The notes under the pieces are model-generated. The model saw only the letters and a program-made list of their open reading frames with translations. It did not search any database and had not been told where the DNA came from. The position numbers and the translations under genes are program-made. A stretch of DNA of 64,000 bases from Lyophyllum atratum (Eukaryota > Basidiomycota > Agaricomycetes > Agaricales > Lyophyllaceae), in the NCBI GenBank assembly GCA_014905825.1, contig JACGCN010000029.1:620001-684000 (forward strand), given 5' to 3'. This document shows positions 1 through 9,278 of this stretch, in pieces. Each line of letters opens with the position of its first letter. The stretch's first letter is position 1.

Positions 1-13
1 TACCCGAATTCCC

Positions 14-930
14 ATGATTGAAATCAGGTTTATTCAATCAATCGCGGATGAAATGACCACATTGGAAAAGCCAGTAATCTATGTCAGCTACTGTTTTATA
101 ATCTTATTTTTCCAGAAACTTAATATTGCACAGGTCCTCTCGTATTTTGACCCCCTCATTTCTAAAGCAAGTGAAAGCCTACCGGACGTGCCTTCCCTGC
201 TACATGTCATGGTCCGCAACCACAAAGTGAATCACCGCAAGGAGGGTCCCGTCAACTCGGTAGCAGCCACTCTCAGGTTGTTCTCATGCATCTACGCAAC
301 AAGAGGGTCCACTCTGCGGCAGCTCAATGGGTCCTTGCTATCGGGTCTGACCATTGACACTGATAATGACCAGTACAAGGACATTCAAAGGTTTCTGAGG
401 ATCCTTCACTCAGTCTACGTGGTCCGTGATTGCGGGCCATCAAACAGAGATTGGAGCTCCTCACATTTGGATGTTGATTTATTTGGCATCACAATGGACC
501 GTACTGGACGTCCTTGGAGAAAAGAGCTTGCCAGTAACGCAAATAGTCCTCAGCTATCAGTCTCTATCTATGCAGCCATCCAACTCGCTTCCAACTGGGC
601 TATCGAGGAAACAAAGTCACCTCTCTTGTCAAAGGCAATCAATGCCATTCATAATGAGGGGCAATTCAAGATCTGGTTCCATAGGCAAGGCCAAGAGGTG
701 ACGGTTACCTAGTTTCATTCAGGTTTGGATGTATGCTTATCCAATAGCTATCTACAGCATGAAACATTGACATCTACCCACGTAATGTCAAAAGTCGCTG
801 AAGAACAGAAACAGAAAACCAACATCCATGCGGCTCCTGAGACTGTGGATGCCCAGGCTATAGTCAAAAAGCAAAGGATCAGCAAAACAGGATCAGGTCA
901 GATGGTGCAGTTTCTCGATCCAGCAATATG
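14..930 (+). CDS. Partial gene, paralogue of the 9.3-14.2 kb gene
   Basis: The reading frame is open from the window's left edge to a stop near 712; the true start probably lies outside the window. A 42-nt in-frame intron (about 70-111, GT...CCAG) fits. The segment starting VLSYFDP and running through HKVN and CIYATRG aligns by eye with the segment VLAWFEP ... QHVN ... CLYAHRN of the 9.3-14.2 kb gene, so the two are paralogues. A GT donor near 694 and an acceptor near 784 would add a last exon (to about 900) rich in Lys and Gln. Function is unknown: no catalytic motif is visible. It converges on the Spt5-like gene. The paralogy is seen in the translation; the exon ends are inferred. Confidence 0.5.
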
Positions 931-1132
931 TTGACCACCACTTCTAGCAGGAATAAACTACCGATCGACATTTCAAGACATACCTTACATTACCAAACGT
1001 TTGGGAACCAGGCTAGTTCGTATCAAGAAATTGTAATCCTGTGCAATAACAGCTTTCTGGACCATTGATATTAATTCGTCAAGTGAACTTTGTTTGAAAG
1101 ACAGGTTTGAATAAGTCCATGAGTTCTACATT

Positions 1133-4100
1133 TTATAGAATGACTACAGCTAGCGTGTTGGTAGGTACAGGGAATAAATTGACCCCCACTTTCCTTCTGT
1201 CACTGTTATTCGGCCCTACAACACATTCGTTTCCTTCACACTTGTGCACCCGTTGAATCTCACCCCGCTTCCAGACATCAAGACTGACCACAAGCTGGCT
1301 CTTTATAGTGGGCCGAAGAGGTTGAATATACTTCTCTGGAATCAGGAATGTGTCCCTTGCCACCTTAATTTTTGCATTGGAACTTTCCGTCCCCAACCAA
1401 GTGGCCGTTTTACCCTCATGATCACCGTATCGCCAGCCGGGGTCACGAAGGGAGGGTCGTGTGCCTGTGATATTCACACGTATGGATTTCCCTATCACGG
1501 CCGGGTCTATCATCCAAGGATTGTGGGCTGTTGTGAAACCAGGTCAGGCCTTGACATCTATATACACAAAATCAACATACGAAATGGTGAACTTGGGTTG
1601 GGTGTACGAGACGACGGATCCCATGCTGGCCCAAATGCGGCACTCGAACCCTCTGGCAGTGGTGTCGATGGAGTCAATGTCAGTGTAGACTCGGGAATCT
1701 CTACAGATCTATAGACACGGGTGAAGTCGCTGCGATATGCACCATCATGCAACAAAGGAATCATATGAGGGTCGTTCCTACTGAAAATGTCAGTGAGATC
1801 TTTGGGATTTGGAGGTAACGTACTCCAGAACAAGAATTGTGAGGTGGAGACGCTGCTTCTCTGGGCGCGCATCCAACTTTACCATGACAAAGTTGTCGTC
1901 CGCCGTCTCTACCACTGTCCCGACGTAGTCTTTAAACTGTGGATGCTTGATTACACGCACACGAGTATTGAGAAAACGCCGGTTGACATCTCCGTGGGAC
2001 CAGCATATTTGCTTCTCTTCGATTGGAAGGAGAGCCATTATGTGTGGTGCCTCCGCAAACATCACGCTTGTAGCGAGAACCTCGACCTAATTTCTTATCA
2101 GTGACATTCAAAGAAAAAGGTACTGAGCCTTACCTCCTTTGCCTCCTTGTTTTCGTACACAGTCACCTTTTCCTCCCCTACCGAAAGGATGAACCCTTGA
2201 AGTCCTTCGTTTTCTCCTTCTGTGATCTTGACCTCGTCACCGACTTTGAGATAATTGCGCAGTGCGTTGACGGGCAAGGACACTTCCTGATGATCTGGTT
2301 CCGTCAATATATCTGCGACTTCCCCCATTACCCGCAGGACCGAGCCGACCGTGCCCTTCGACTCCCCTTCCACAACCTTGACACGATCAGAGTGCTTTAT
2401 GTTCCGTGCAAACCTCTTCTCGATGGAAGTCGACAACAAGGATGGGGGGATGATTCGTGCGTTGGAGAAAAGGAGGAGTTCATCACGCTCTGGAACCGCC
2501 TCTTCCTGGCGATAAGACTTAGTAGATGTAGTGAGGTAACCGTCGATATAGGAATTTTCCTTGAACATGTACGCGTGATTCCTCTTCACCACGGATGAGT
2601 CGCCCCAGACATCCGCTATGATTTTTGGATTGAAAAGTGCCTGATCCGGCCGTCCCTGTTTTTTGTGCTTGTTGGGCTGGAGGCTGATTCGAGGAATGAC
2701 AAGGACCTCGACCGCTCGGGAGGTGGAATCGAAGGCTTTCACATATGCGAGATCGCCGCGGTACCAGCCCCTGCCAGTCAGCCGCACCCAGGAACCTGCT
2801 CTTGGAACGAAATAATCATGTTCCTTGAGATATCGAGGAGCCTCCTCGGGATCGATATAGCAAGTAGATCGCGGAAATAGCTTCCCGACGTCGGCGCAGA
2901 GTCCTTGGACATCAGCCTCGCTAGCAGCCTCAACGACAATCCATCCTGGCCGGGAAACACTACCCACAATTGACGATACGCTCCAGTGACCAACTCCAGC
3001 CCGCAGTACCTTTTCCATGAGAACCAGTGTCACCGTTTCCTCGTGGCCGGGCTATCTAAACGTAAGAACAGGTATACACGATTGATGGAACTCTTACCAT
3101 GACAGCCACCCTCCACAGGCATGGCCTAGGAAATGGATCCTCGTGGTTTACTGCGTGCGCCACGTCCCGAGTCAATTCCCTTGCTCGCTCCCGGGCGCGG
3201 TTCAATAACATCCCCCATTCTCGCTCGTCCTGCGCTCGAATGTGTTCCAGGGCTAACAGATGATGCGAGGCCTCCCAATCCATGGGGCTCAGTTCCCCGG
3301 CTTGCAAGAATTCCTCGTCTTTGAGACTTATCAGGAAACTGTTTCATGGTCCTGGCTGAGTACGCACCTGCTTCCTCGTCCTCGTCCTCCTTTTCATCCT
3401 CATCGCTATCAACCTCGGCCTCCACGCTCAGGAAATGTTGAACACTGAGCTCCTGTAGCATAAATATGTATCAGTACTGTCCCCCTCAGCCCGCAGATTT
3501 CCGTACCTCGACTCGTGCACGTTTTTTCCCTTTCTGACTTGACTCATTGTTCGTTTTGTATCCGTTGTTGCCGTCCTCCTATGATGTGGATGATCAGACA
3601 CTGTACTTGAGCACACCATGATTTGTACCTCCATATCTGCTGCCTTCTGCGAAGTTTTCTCGACACGCCGGTCGCCAGCCACTATTCGTTCATCAGGACC
3701 CTGATAGACGTGTTTTAGCGCCGACATTTTTGTTATCTATAGCCTACATACCGTTGTTTCTTCATCCATAGCCTTAATGACCGCGTTAGCCCGTGAAAAC
3801 ATATTTTCATAGCCTACGTACCGCATTTTCCCCATCTGTAGCCTCCGTTAATTCGACGAGGGCATCAGGACCCTGATAGACGCGTTTTAGCGCCGGCGCT
3901 TTCGTTATCTATAGCCTACATACCGTCGTTTCTTCATCCATAGCCTTAGTGACCACATTAGCGCGTGAAAACATATTTTCGTAGCCTACGTACCGCATTT
4001 TCCCCATCTGTAGCCTCCGTTAATTCGACGAGCGGCATCTGTGCCGCCATTGATTCATCCGTTTCCTGATCGATGTGTTTGAGCGCCGGCATTTTCGTTA

Positions 4101-4522
4101 TTTCTAGCCCACCTACCGCCGTGTCTTCATTCATAGCCTTAGTGACGGGCCTTAGCGCGTGAATTCACATTTTATAGCCTACGTACCGTATCTGACCCAT
4201 CCGTAGCCGCCATTAGGTCGACAGGCGGCATGTGTACCGCCCGTTGCTCGTCCATAGCCTTCGTCACGCGGTTAACGCGTGAATTATCATTTTGAAGTTT
4301 ACCCACCGTTATTTCACCATCAGCAACCTGAATGACGCGTATTAGCGTGGACATTCATGTTTTCATAGCATGCATACCTTCGATCCTTCGTTGGTAGACG
4401 CGATTTGTTCGACACCCGGGATCTATCCATATATTAGGTTGTTTCTTCTCTTTCTCATTTGGAAGATGTCTTACATGCTCTTGAAGCTCTGTTGCAGCGT
4501 AATTTAGGTCTACACTACTCAT
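1133..4522 (-). CDS. Spt5-like transcription elongation factor paralogue (NGN and KOW domains)
   Basis: Spt5 pairs with Spt4 and travels with RNA polymerase, contacting it through its NGN domain and contacting nucleic acid or polymerase through KOW domains. In order, this gene has a start ATG at 4522-4520 (MSSVDLNYAATELQEH), a run of phase-0 micro-exons (4.4-3.5 kb), a basic patch KGKKRARVE, an acidic stretch VEAEVDSDEDEKEDEDEE typical of Spt5 N-termini (about 3440-3375), LWRVAV joined by an intron (about 3057-3100) to PGHEETVTLVLMEKVL (NGN entry), the NGN strand GWIVVEAASEADV, a KOW at about 2780-2720, tandem KOWs at 2380-2150 (DRVKVVEGESKGTVG, DEVKITEGENEGLQG), another at about 1960-1890 (VIKHPQFKDYVGTVVET) and a last one at about 1440-1390. 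No C-terminal heptad-like CTR is seen. The exon joins at 1.5-1.8 kb and 2.07-2.10 kb are uncertain. It is an accessory copy, not obviously the essential housekeeping gene. Confidence 0.75.
3725..4385 (-). repeat. Tandemly duplicated micro-exon/intron cassettes of the Spt5-like gene
   Basis: About four diverged units of roughly 175-190 bp. Each unit holds two short exons and two introns of about 49-51 nt, with donors GTACGTAGGCTA and GTATGTAGGCTA, branch-like GCTAAC/GCTAAT/GCTAAA and acceptors AAG or CAG. The exons are 21 nt (AMDEETT, AMDEETT, AMNEDTA, VADGEIT) alternating with 51-72 nt (GPDALVELTEATDGENA, ETDESMAAQMPLVELTEATDGENA in two parts, and similar). All are multiples of three in phase 0, so unit number can change without breaking the frame. 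They lengthen the acidic N-terminal tail of the protein. Confidence 0.7.
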
Positions 4523-4635
4523 ATTTACTCTCAGCGCCGTTCGATTATCAGTATATGTGGCGGCGACGGCTACAGACGTCGTGGTTCAAGTATGAGGTGC
4601 AAGACGTGGACTTAGCGCCAGAAGCCCCGTGTTGA

Positions 4636-4681
4636 CCGGTCGCGTGACTTCAGGGCAAGCTGTTGCACCTCACGCGACCGG
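4636..4681. repeat. Inverted repeat, 12-bp perfect arms
   Basis: CCGGTCGCGTGA at 4636-4647 and its reverse complement TCACGCGACCGG at 4670-4681, with a 22-bp spacer containing TTCAGGGCAAG. A related sequence lies near 8240-8265 (CTTGCCCTGAA followed by ACCGGCCAAG), so the palindromic block may mark the two outer sides of the 4.6-8.3 kb repeat region. Function unknown. Confidence 0.6.
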
Positions 4682-4754
4682 CCAAGTCCCTGGCTACCTC
4701 TTGACCTCCACCATTGCTCGACCACCCGCTCGCCGCCAGCGAGCCCAGGACGGT

Positions 4755-5300
4755 TCCAGGTAAGTGTTTAACTCGTCTAATTCGTCTTTTATGTCTTATC
4801 ACCGTACTGATGGACGTTCTTTGCATTTACAGGTCAAACTTCTACCCCTATGGCTCCATGAAGCAATCGGTGCCCTCCTCCCCTCCAAGAGGGAAAGGGA
4901 AGGTCCTGCGCATCCCAGGATCGCGAACGAGTGTTTGCTCACCGCCCACGTGCCCAGCAACCCTCAAGGTAAGTATTCGTCTTCTTTGCTTTGTCTTTTG
5001 TATCATGCGACAGTGCTGATTCACCTCGTTTGCACTCACAGATATGTTTTCTATCTCTACGGCTCAAGAAGCGAATCAGCGCCCTCCTCCCCTCCAAAAG
5101 GATGCGAGACGGCGAGGGGGAGGGACGGCAGACCCCTGGTGGGGGGCGCCGACCAGGTGCGTTCACTGTGCCATGCCTAGCCGTCATCTACTAACCATAC
5201 CACCTTCCTTGACAGGTCACCCCTCATCCAACGCGATCCCACGTCCTCCTCCCCTTTGCAAGGGATGTGAGATGGTCGACATGGACTAGCGGCACCCGCT
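4755..5300 (+). repeat. Spliced-looking repeat family, copy 1 (plus orientation)
   Basis: Three donor/acceptor pairs (GTAAGT near 4759, GTAAGT near 4971, GTGCGT near 5157, each followed 50-75 nt later by ACAG or CACAG) bracket exon-like blocks. The blocks carry the recurrent core GCCCTCCTCCCCTCCAAAAG followed by ATGCGAGACGGC (near 4876, 5082 and 5247). The same block order recurs at 6.5-6.9 kb in reverse and at 7.2-7.5 kb. Between copies, exon-like blocks differ by indels that are not multiples of three, so no shared protein frame survives. The best reading is a non-coding transcript family or a decayed gene family. Confidence 0.5.
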
Positions 5301-5329
5301 GGTGTCGCCCTCTGCCGTTCCGGCAGGCA

Positions 5330-5480
5330 GACGACGGTGGTTCGTGCCAGCCTTGTGGGATGAAACGGCGGGGACGGGCGAGGTCCAAACGCGCCAACCC
5401 AGGGCGGGTGCGGCCTATCCCTGCGACGCCGTTTACGGCTGTGTGAGTACAGCTCACCCGGCCGTAGAGTGGTGATCATT
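5330..5480. repeat. Diverged relative of the 7.5-7.95 kb structured repeat
   Basis: The stretch GGATGAAACGGCGGGGACGG, then ACGCGCCAACCCAGG and a hairpin-forming end (TACGGC ... GCCGTA around 5439-5466), resembles in order the GAACGAAACGGCGGG / ACGCCAACGCGGGG / hairpin pattern repeated three times at 7545-7950. No credible coding frame was recognised. Confidence 0.35.
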
Positions 5481-6440
5481 TGAACGACGGCCAGCCGAAA
5501 ACGCAGGCGATGGGTCAGCGGATGCTCGCCGGGTCTTTAAGACCTCGGAACAGCAAAGGGCGACGTTTGTAGATCCATATACATAGGTAGCTAGGTAGCC
5601 CCAGAATAAATAATATATTTAAACTTCAACTTATGTTTGCGAAGGCCGTGGATGGCGAGAACGGCCTCCAAATGAGTAAATTCAATAGTACTTATATTCA
5701 ACATAAAGACAATAATGATAATCTACTAGAAATCTAATATTGCTGTCCCACCCGCGTTCCTCGTCGACGACGAGCGGGACGTGGTTGGCGTGCTCCGACA
5801 CGGCCCATACCCGCCCCTTTCGTCCTTCTAAACGGCGGGTGTTGTTATTCGTATGGTGGCCGTCCGTTGACGGGCGTTTTGAGGCTGCCCAGAGGGCGGT
5901 CAGGTGTTCGTGATGAGGTGGTGATGTGGCCGAAGCTCTAAAAGAAAGATATCAGTAGAGGAACGTCGGAGATTGCACGCCGCATCCACACACCCCGCGC
6001 TGCGAGGTGTTGGTGCTGGCAGCTGCTGAAGAAAAGGAATAAAAAAACTCACGTGTGCGGTATGGAGTACGACGTCCCGACAAAAAACCTCCCAAACGGC
6101 GGCGGATGTCCCTCGAACCGGTCGTGGTGGGCCTGGTACGATAGAGGCTGGTCGAAAACGTTGTCGAAAACGTTTCCGAGCCCGCGACGCTGGCTCTGGC
6201 AAGAGTCGAGTACGCTCCTCGATTTCCCCGCACGAAACGACCTCGACTCGAGTTCGAGGATCGCGGTTCTCCTTGAGAATCTGCCACGCGAGTTAAACTC
6301 GGCGTGGGGATGGTGCCGTGGATGGGGCGTGCTGGTTGTTGTCAGGAGATGGTGGAGGTTGTGGTGGCGACGTAGGGACCTGCTCCACGACGGGGATCCT
6401 GAATGTGAGACGTATCTGGGGGGAGGGCCGGTTTTCGTCA
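5480..6440. other. Gene-poor stretch, nothing recognised
   Basis: AT-rich around 5590-5760, then GC-rich with overlapping short open frames on both strands (for example about 110 codons on the minus strand at 5952-6287). None shows a domain, splice-supported extension or biased composition beyond low-complexity Ser/Arg. Not called as a gene. Confidence 0.4.
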
Positions 6441-6465
6441 GCAAGCGGCAGTCGTGCAGAACGTA

Positions 6466-6960
6466 GCTGACGCACCTCGTCGGCTCCCCCCATCAGGGGT
6501 CTGCCGTCCTCACCTTGCCGTCTCGCATCCCTTTTCGAGGGGAGGAGGGCGTCGTTCCGTGTACGAAGCCGCAGAAACGGAGAATAGATCTGTGAATGGA
6601 AACGAAGTCAATTAGTACTGTTACATCACTTGAAAGATAAAGAAAACATTCGAAGACTTACCTTGAAAGCGCGTGGGCACGCGGGCCTCAAGAAGACGCA
6701 TGCTCCCCGAAGGATCTGTCGATCCGTCCTCCGTCCGTTTCACATCCCTGTTGCAGGGGAGGAACGCGCCGTTTCGTCAGTTGATCGAGAGGATGCGAAG
6801 GTACGTCTGTGAATGCAAAGGGTTTGGTTAGTACTGATAAAATGACCTAGAATAGAAATAAAACTTACCTTGAGAGATCTTGGGCACGCAGGAGGCGGGC
6901 AGATAGCGAGGAAGAGGTGGTAGATAACGGCGGGACTTAGCGCTGCCAAAATCAACGCGT
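6466..6960 (-). repeat. Spliced-looking repeat family, copy 2 (inverted)
   Basis: Read on the minus strand this repeats the order of copy 1: a block ending AAG, donor GTAAGT (near 6663), an intron of about 70 nt ending CACAG (near 6590), then the exon-like block with GCCCTCCTCCCCTCGAAAAG and ATGCGAGACGGC (near 6555-6520) and a GTGCGT donor (near 6476). A weaker partial copy lies at 6715-6870, also on the minus strand. Its orientation is opposite to the flanking copies at 4.8-5.3 and 7.2-7.5 kb. Confidence 0.5.
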
Positions 6961-7186
6961 CACATGGCATGGGTCATCTGATCGATCAGATGACGCTTGC
7001 TCAGGTGACACTGTTGTTCGTCCAAACAAGCAGCCGTCGTTGTTATCTCCCACCTCCACCACCACTCAGAAGAGGATCGCGCCAAGGGAGACTCGAGCCC
7101 GGGACCCCCATGGCGCGGACCTCTTATCTCTAATTTCTACCACCGTCCGTCTCGCGCCCGGTCGGCGCTCGCGTGCCCAGGAGCGT

Positions 7187-7500
7187 TCGAGGTACGTTAT
7201 CAATAAGTTTTTCTATCACCTCACGTCGTTCATGGTACTGATCGGTCTCTCTAACGTTTACAGGTACTATTTCCGTATACTAGGGCTCCATACACCACAC
7301 AGCGCCCTCCTCCCCTCGAAAAGGGATGCGAGACGGCGAGGGACGGACGGCAGACCCCTGGTGGGGGGAGCCGACAAGGTGCGTCCCCTGGGCTCTATCC
7401 GACCCTTCATATACTGACAATCACGGCTACATTTACAGGTAACCTTATCTCTAACGCAACCCCACGCCCTCCTCCCCTGCAAAGGGATGTGAGACGGCTG
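7187..7500 (+). repeat. Spliced-looking repeat family, copy 3 (plus orientation)
   Basis: Donor GGTACGTTATC near 7190, acceptor TTTACAG at about 7262, then an exon-like block with GCCCTCCTCCCCTCGAAAAG and GATGCGAGACGGC (7303-7340), donor GTGCGT near 7379, acceptor TTTACAG near 7438, and a shorter block with CTCCTCCCCTGCAAAGGGAT. This matches copy 1 block for block. Immediately upstream (7085-7107) GGAGACTCGAGCCCGGGAC recurs near 14379, suggesting a shared dispersed segment. Confidence 0.5.
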
Positions 7501-7544
7501 AACACGACCCCAACCACCGCCTGTACCCGCCCTCGCGCCTCCCT

Positions 7545-7950
7545 TGAGGAACGAAACGGCGGGCGCAGGGACATCGGAGAACGCCAACGCGGGGCCCATC
7601 CCCTGCGCTGGGCTTTGTGAACACGCGAGGTCCAACTCCTCGCATGTTCACGCTCCGATGAGCCTCGATCCCTCATCCTCGACGGCTCGCTCGCTCCTGC
7701 CTCGAGGGATGAAAAGGCGGGTGCAGCGAGATCGGAACACGCCAACGCGGGGCCCATCCCCTGCGCTGGGCTTTGTGGACATGCGAGGTTCGACCCCTCG
7801 CATATCCACGTTCCGATGCTCGTACCACGGCCTCGAAGGACGTAGGGGCGGGGAGGCGAAGTCGGAACACGCCAACGCGGGGTCTATCCCTTGCGTAGGC
7901 GGTGCTGAAGAAACGAGGTCCAACCCCTCGTTCCTCCAGGTCCCGATCAG
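7545..7950. repeat. Three tandem structured elements with covarying inverted repeats
   Basis: Three units of about 87-89 nt (7572-7660, 7731-7817, 7861-7947) lie in repeats of about 130-160 bp. Each has an outer stem (CATCGGAG/CTCCGATG; ATCGGAAC/GTTCCGAT; GTCGGAAC/GTCCCGAT), a small hairpin around GCGGGGCCCATCCCCTGC, and a long hairpin with a 7-nt loop (TCCAACT, TTCGACC, TCCAACC). The first two copies differ at stem positions in ways that keep pairing, while the third has a few A-C mismatches. The pattern is cloverleaf-like, with a T-arm-like hairpin (GCGAGG, TTCGACC, CCTCGC), but it is not a normal tRNA. It may be a structured RNA family or an inverted-repeat relic. Confidence 0.5.
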
Positions 7951-8169
7951 CTCCTGACCACCGTCGGTTGGCCACCATCGACGTCGTCGCGGGGCGAACC
8001 TCCTGCGACGCCGGGACATTTGGACGATTATCGGGGGTGGCGGTGGCCCATATTCGGACTCTTATCGTAAACTACATACTTAGCGTAGAACTTGTATTGT
8101 AAACACACCTAGCCGTAGAATTAATACATCGTTGAGTTGGATTCATTCTGCTTGAGACCCGCGGGAACT

Positions 8170-8221
8170 ATGACGTGCGAGGGCCGCGCAAACTTGAATT
8201 TGCGCAGTTTACGCACGTCAT
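8170..8221. repeat. Nested double palindrome (52 bp)
   Basis: Outer arms ATGACGTGCG (8170-8179) and CGCACGTCAT (8212-8221); inner arms GCGCAAA (8186-8192) and TTTGCGC (8199-8205); three 6-bp spacers. Both arm pairs are perfect. It could be a dyad protein-binding site, a stem-loop, or the end of a mobile element. Confidence 0.6.
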
Positions 8222-8459
8222 ATATCTCACGCATCGACGGCTTGCCCTGAACTCACGAGACCGGCCAAGCGTCCCGCACCACACAGCCAAACAGCCATCG
8301 TCCCTCTCCTCTGTACCACCACATCCGTCAGCGCGACTCTCGACTAGCGTCTCTTTGGCTGGCGGTATCCGTCTCCTAGGTCTCAGTGCCCCCGGGGGTG
8401 GGCCTAGGCTCACACTTGCATCCGTTTCACCCAGCGGAACTCGTCGTTGGTTTGCCTAG

Positions 8460-9278
8460 TATTTTTTTTTCGTCGTTTACTGGTCCCGGGTGAGTGGTCT
8501 TTTCTGTACGTGTGCGTTTGAATTCTGATTTCCTTACCAGGGTGTCTGCGGTGCGATTCTTTTGCAATGTTCATGCTCGTTGGCGTAGTGGGGTGGGCTT
8601 TTGTTGTCGTCTTTCTGGTGAGTGTCGTCTCCCGAGTGCGTCGGCCTTGGGGTTCTAATCTGATCAGTGATCGTTTGCCAGGGGTGTCTGCGATGGGACT
8701 CGTTCACGGTGGGGGGGGCGGGGTTTGGCGGGGTCTTGGTCTTTCGGCAGTTTTTGCATGTCAACATCGTCTTCCATGTCGTGCGGATGGGCTTTTTTTC
8801 CTTCTTTGCGGTGTGGGTAGTTTTTGGTGGGGTAATAGTACATTGTTTACAGGCAGTGTTCACGCATCAGAGTACTTCTCAGTGATCACTTATTAACGTA
8901 GAGTAGTAGTCAAGTGAATTTAAAAAAGTCTTGAGACGGTCTTGAGATACCGGCAGACTCGATCGCTTTCCTGGCTGAGGGAAAAAAAGTATTTGTTGAT
9001 GGGACTTAGGGGTGCCCGAGGCAAGATAACGGGCCGTCGTTAGGACTTCAACTTCGGGATCGGGACGCGTGAGGACAGTTGAAATCAAATTGCTATCGGG
9101 TGCGTCGTTTACCCGCCGGCGCGTACGCAATCTCACCACGAAACAGGACGACATGTATCGACCATCTCGTTCAGTTATTGATACCATGTGTACAATCTAC
9201 CACTGCCGCATGGTCAAGCTCAGATTCCCCCTATCCGCCCGCTCTCCGCAAAGGTATAAAGGTCGCCAGGTCTTCAAG
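8460..9278. other. No gene recognised; intron-like cassette repeated twice, then upstream region of the 9.3-kb gene
   Basis: Two imperfect copies of a block starting GGTGTCTGCG follow CCAG acceptors (near 8541 and 8682), each preceded by a GTGAGTG-type donor (8489 and 8619), again the look of duplicated exon/intron cassettes. Nothing coding is supported. A TATAAA at 9254-9259 lies 20-25 bp before the ATG chosen for the next gene. Confidence 0.4.

Noticed and set aside
7267..8019. Minus-strand ORFs with repeated KPSAGDGPRVGV-type peptides
   Set aside because: They are the antisense reading of the three tandem structured repeats, in differing frames, with no start or splice support.
8567..8896. 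109-codon hydrophobic plus-strand ORF
   Set aside because: Overlaps intron-like cassettes and G-rich sequence; hydrophobicity comes from T/G-rich composition and there is no family match.
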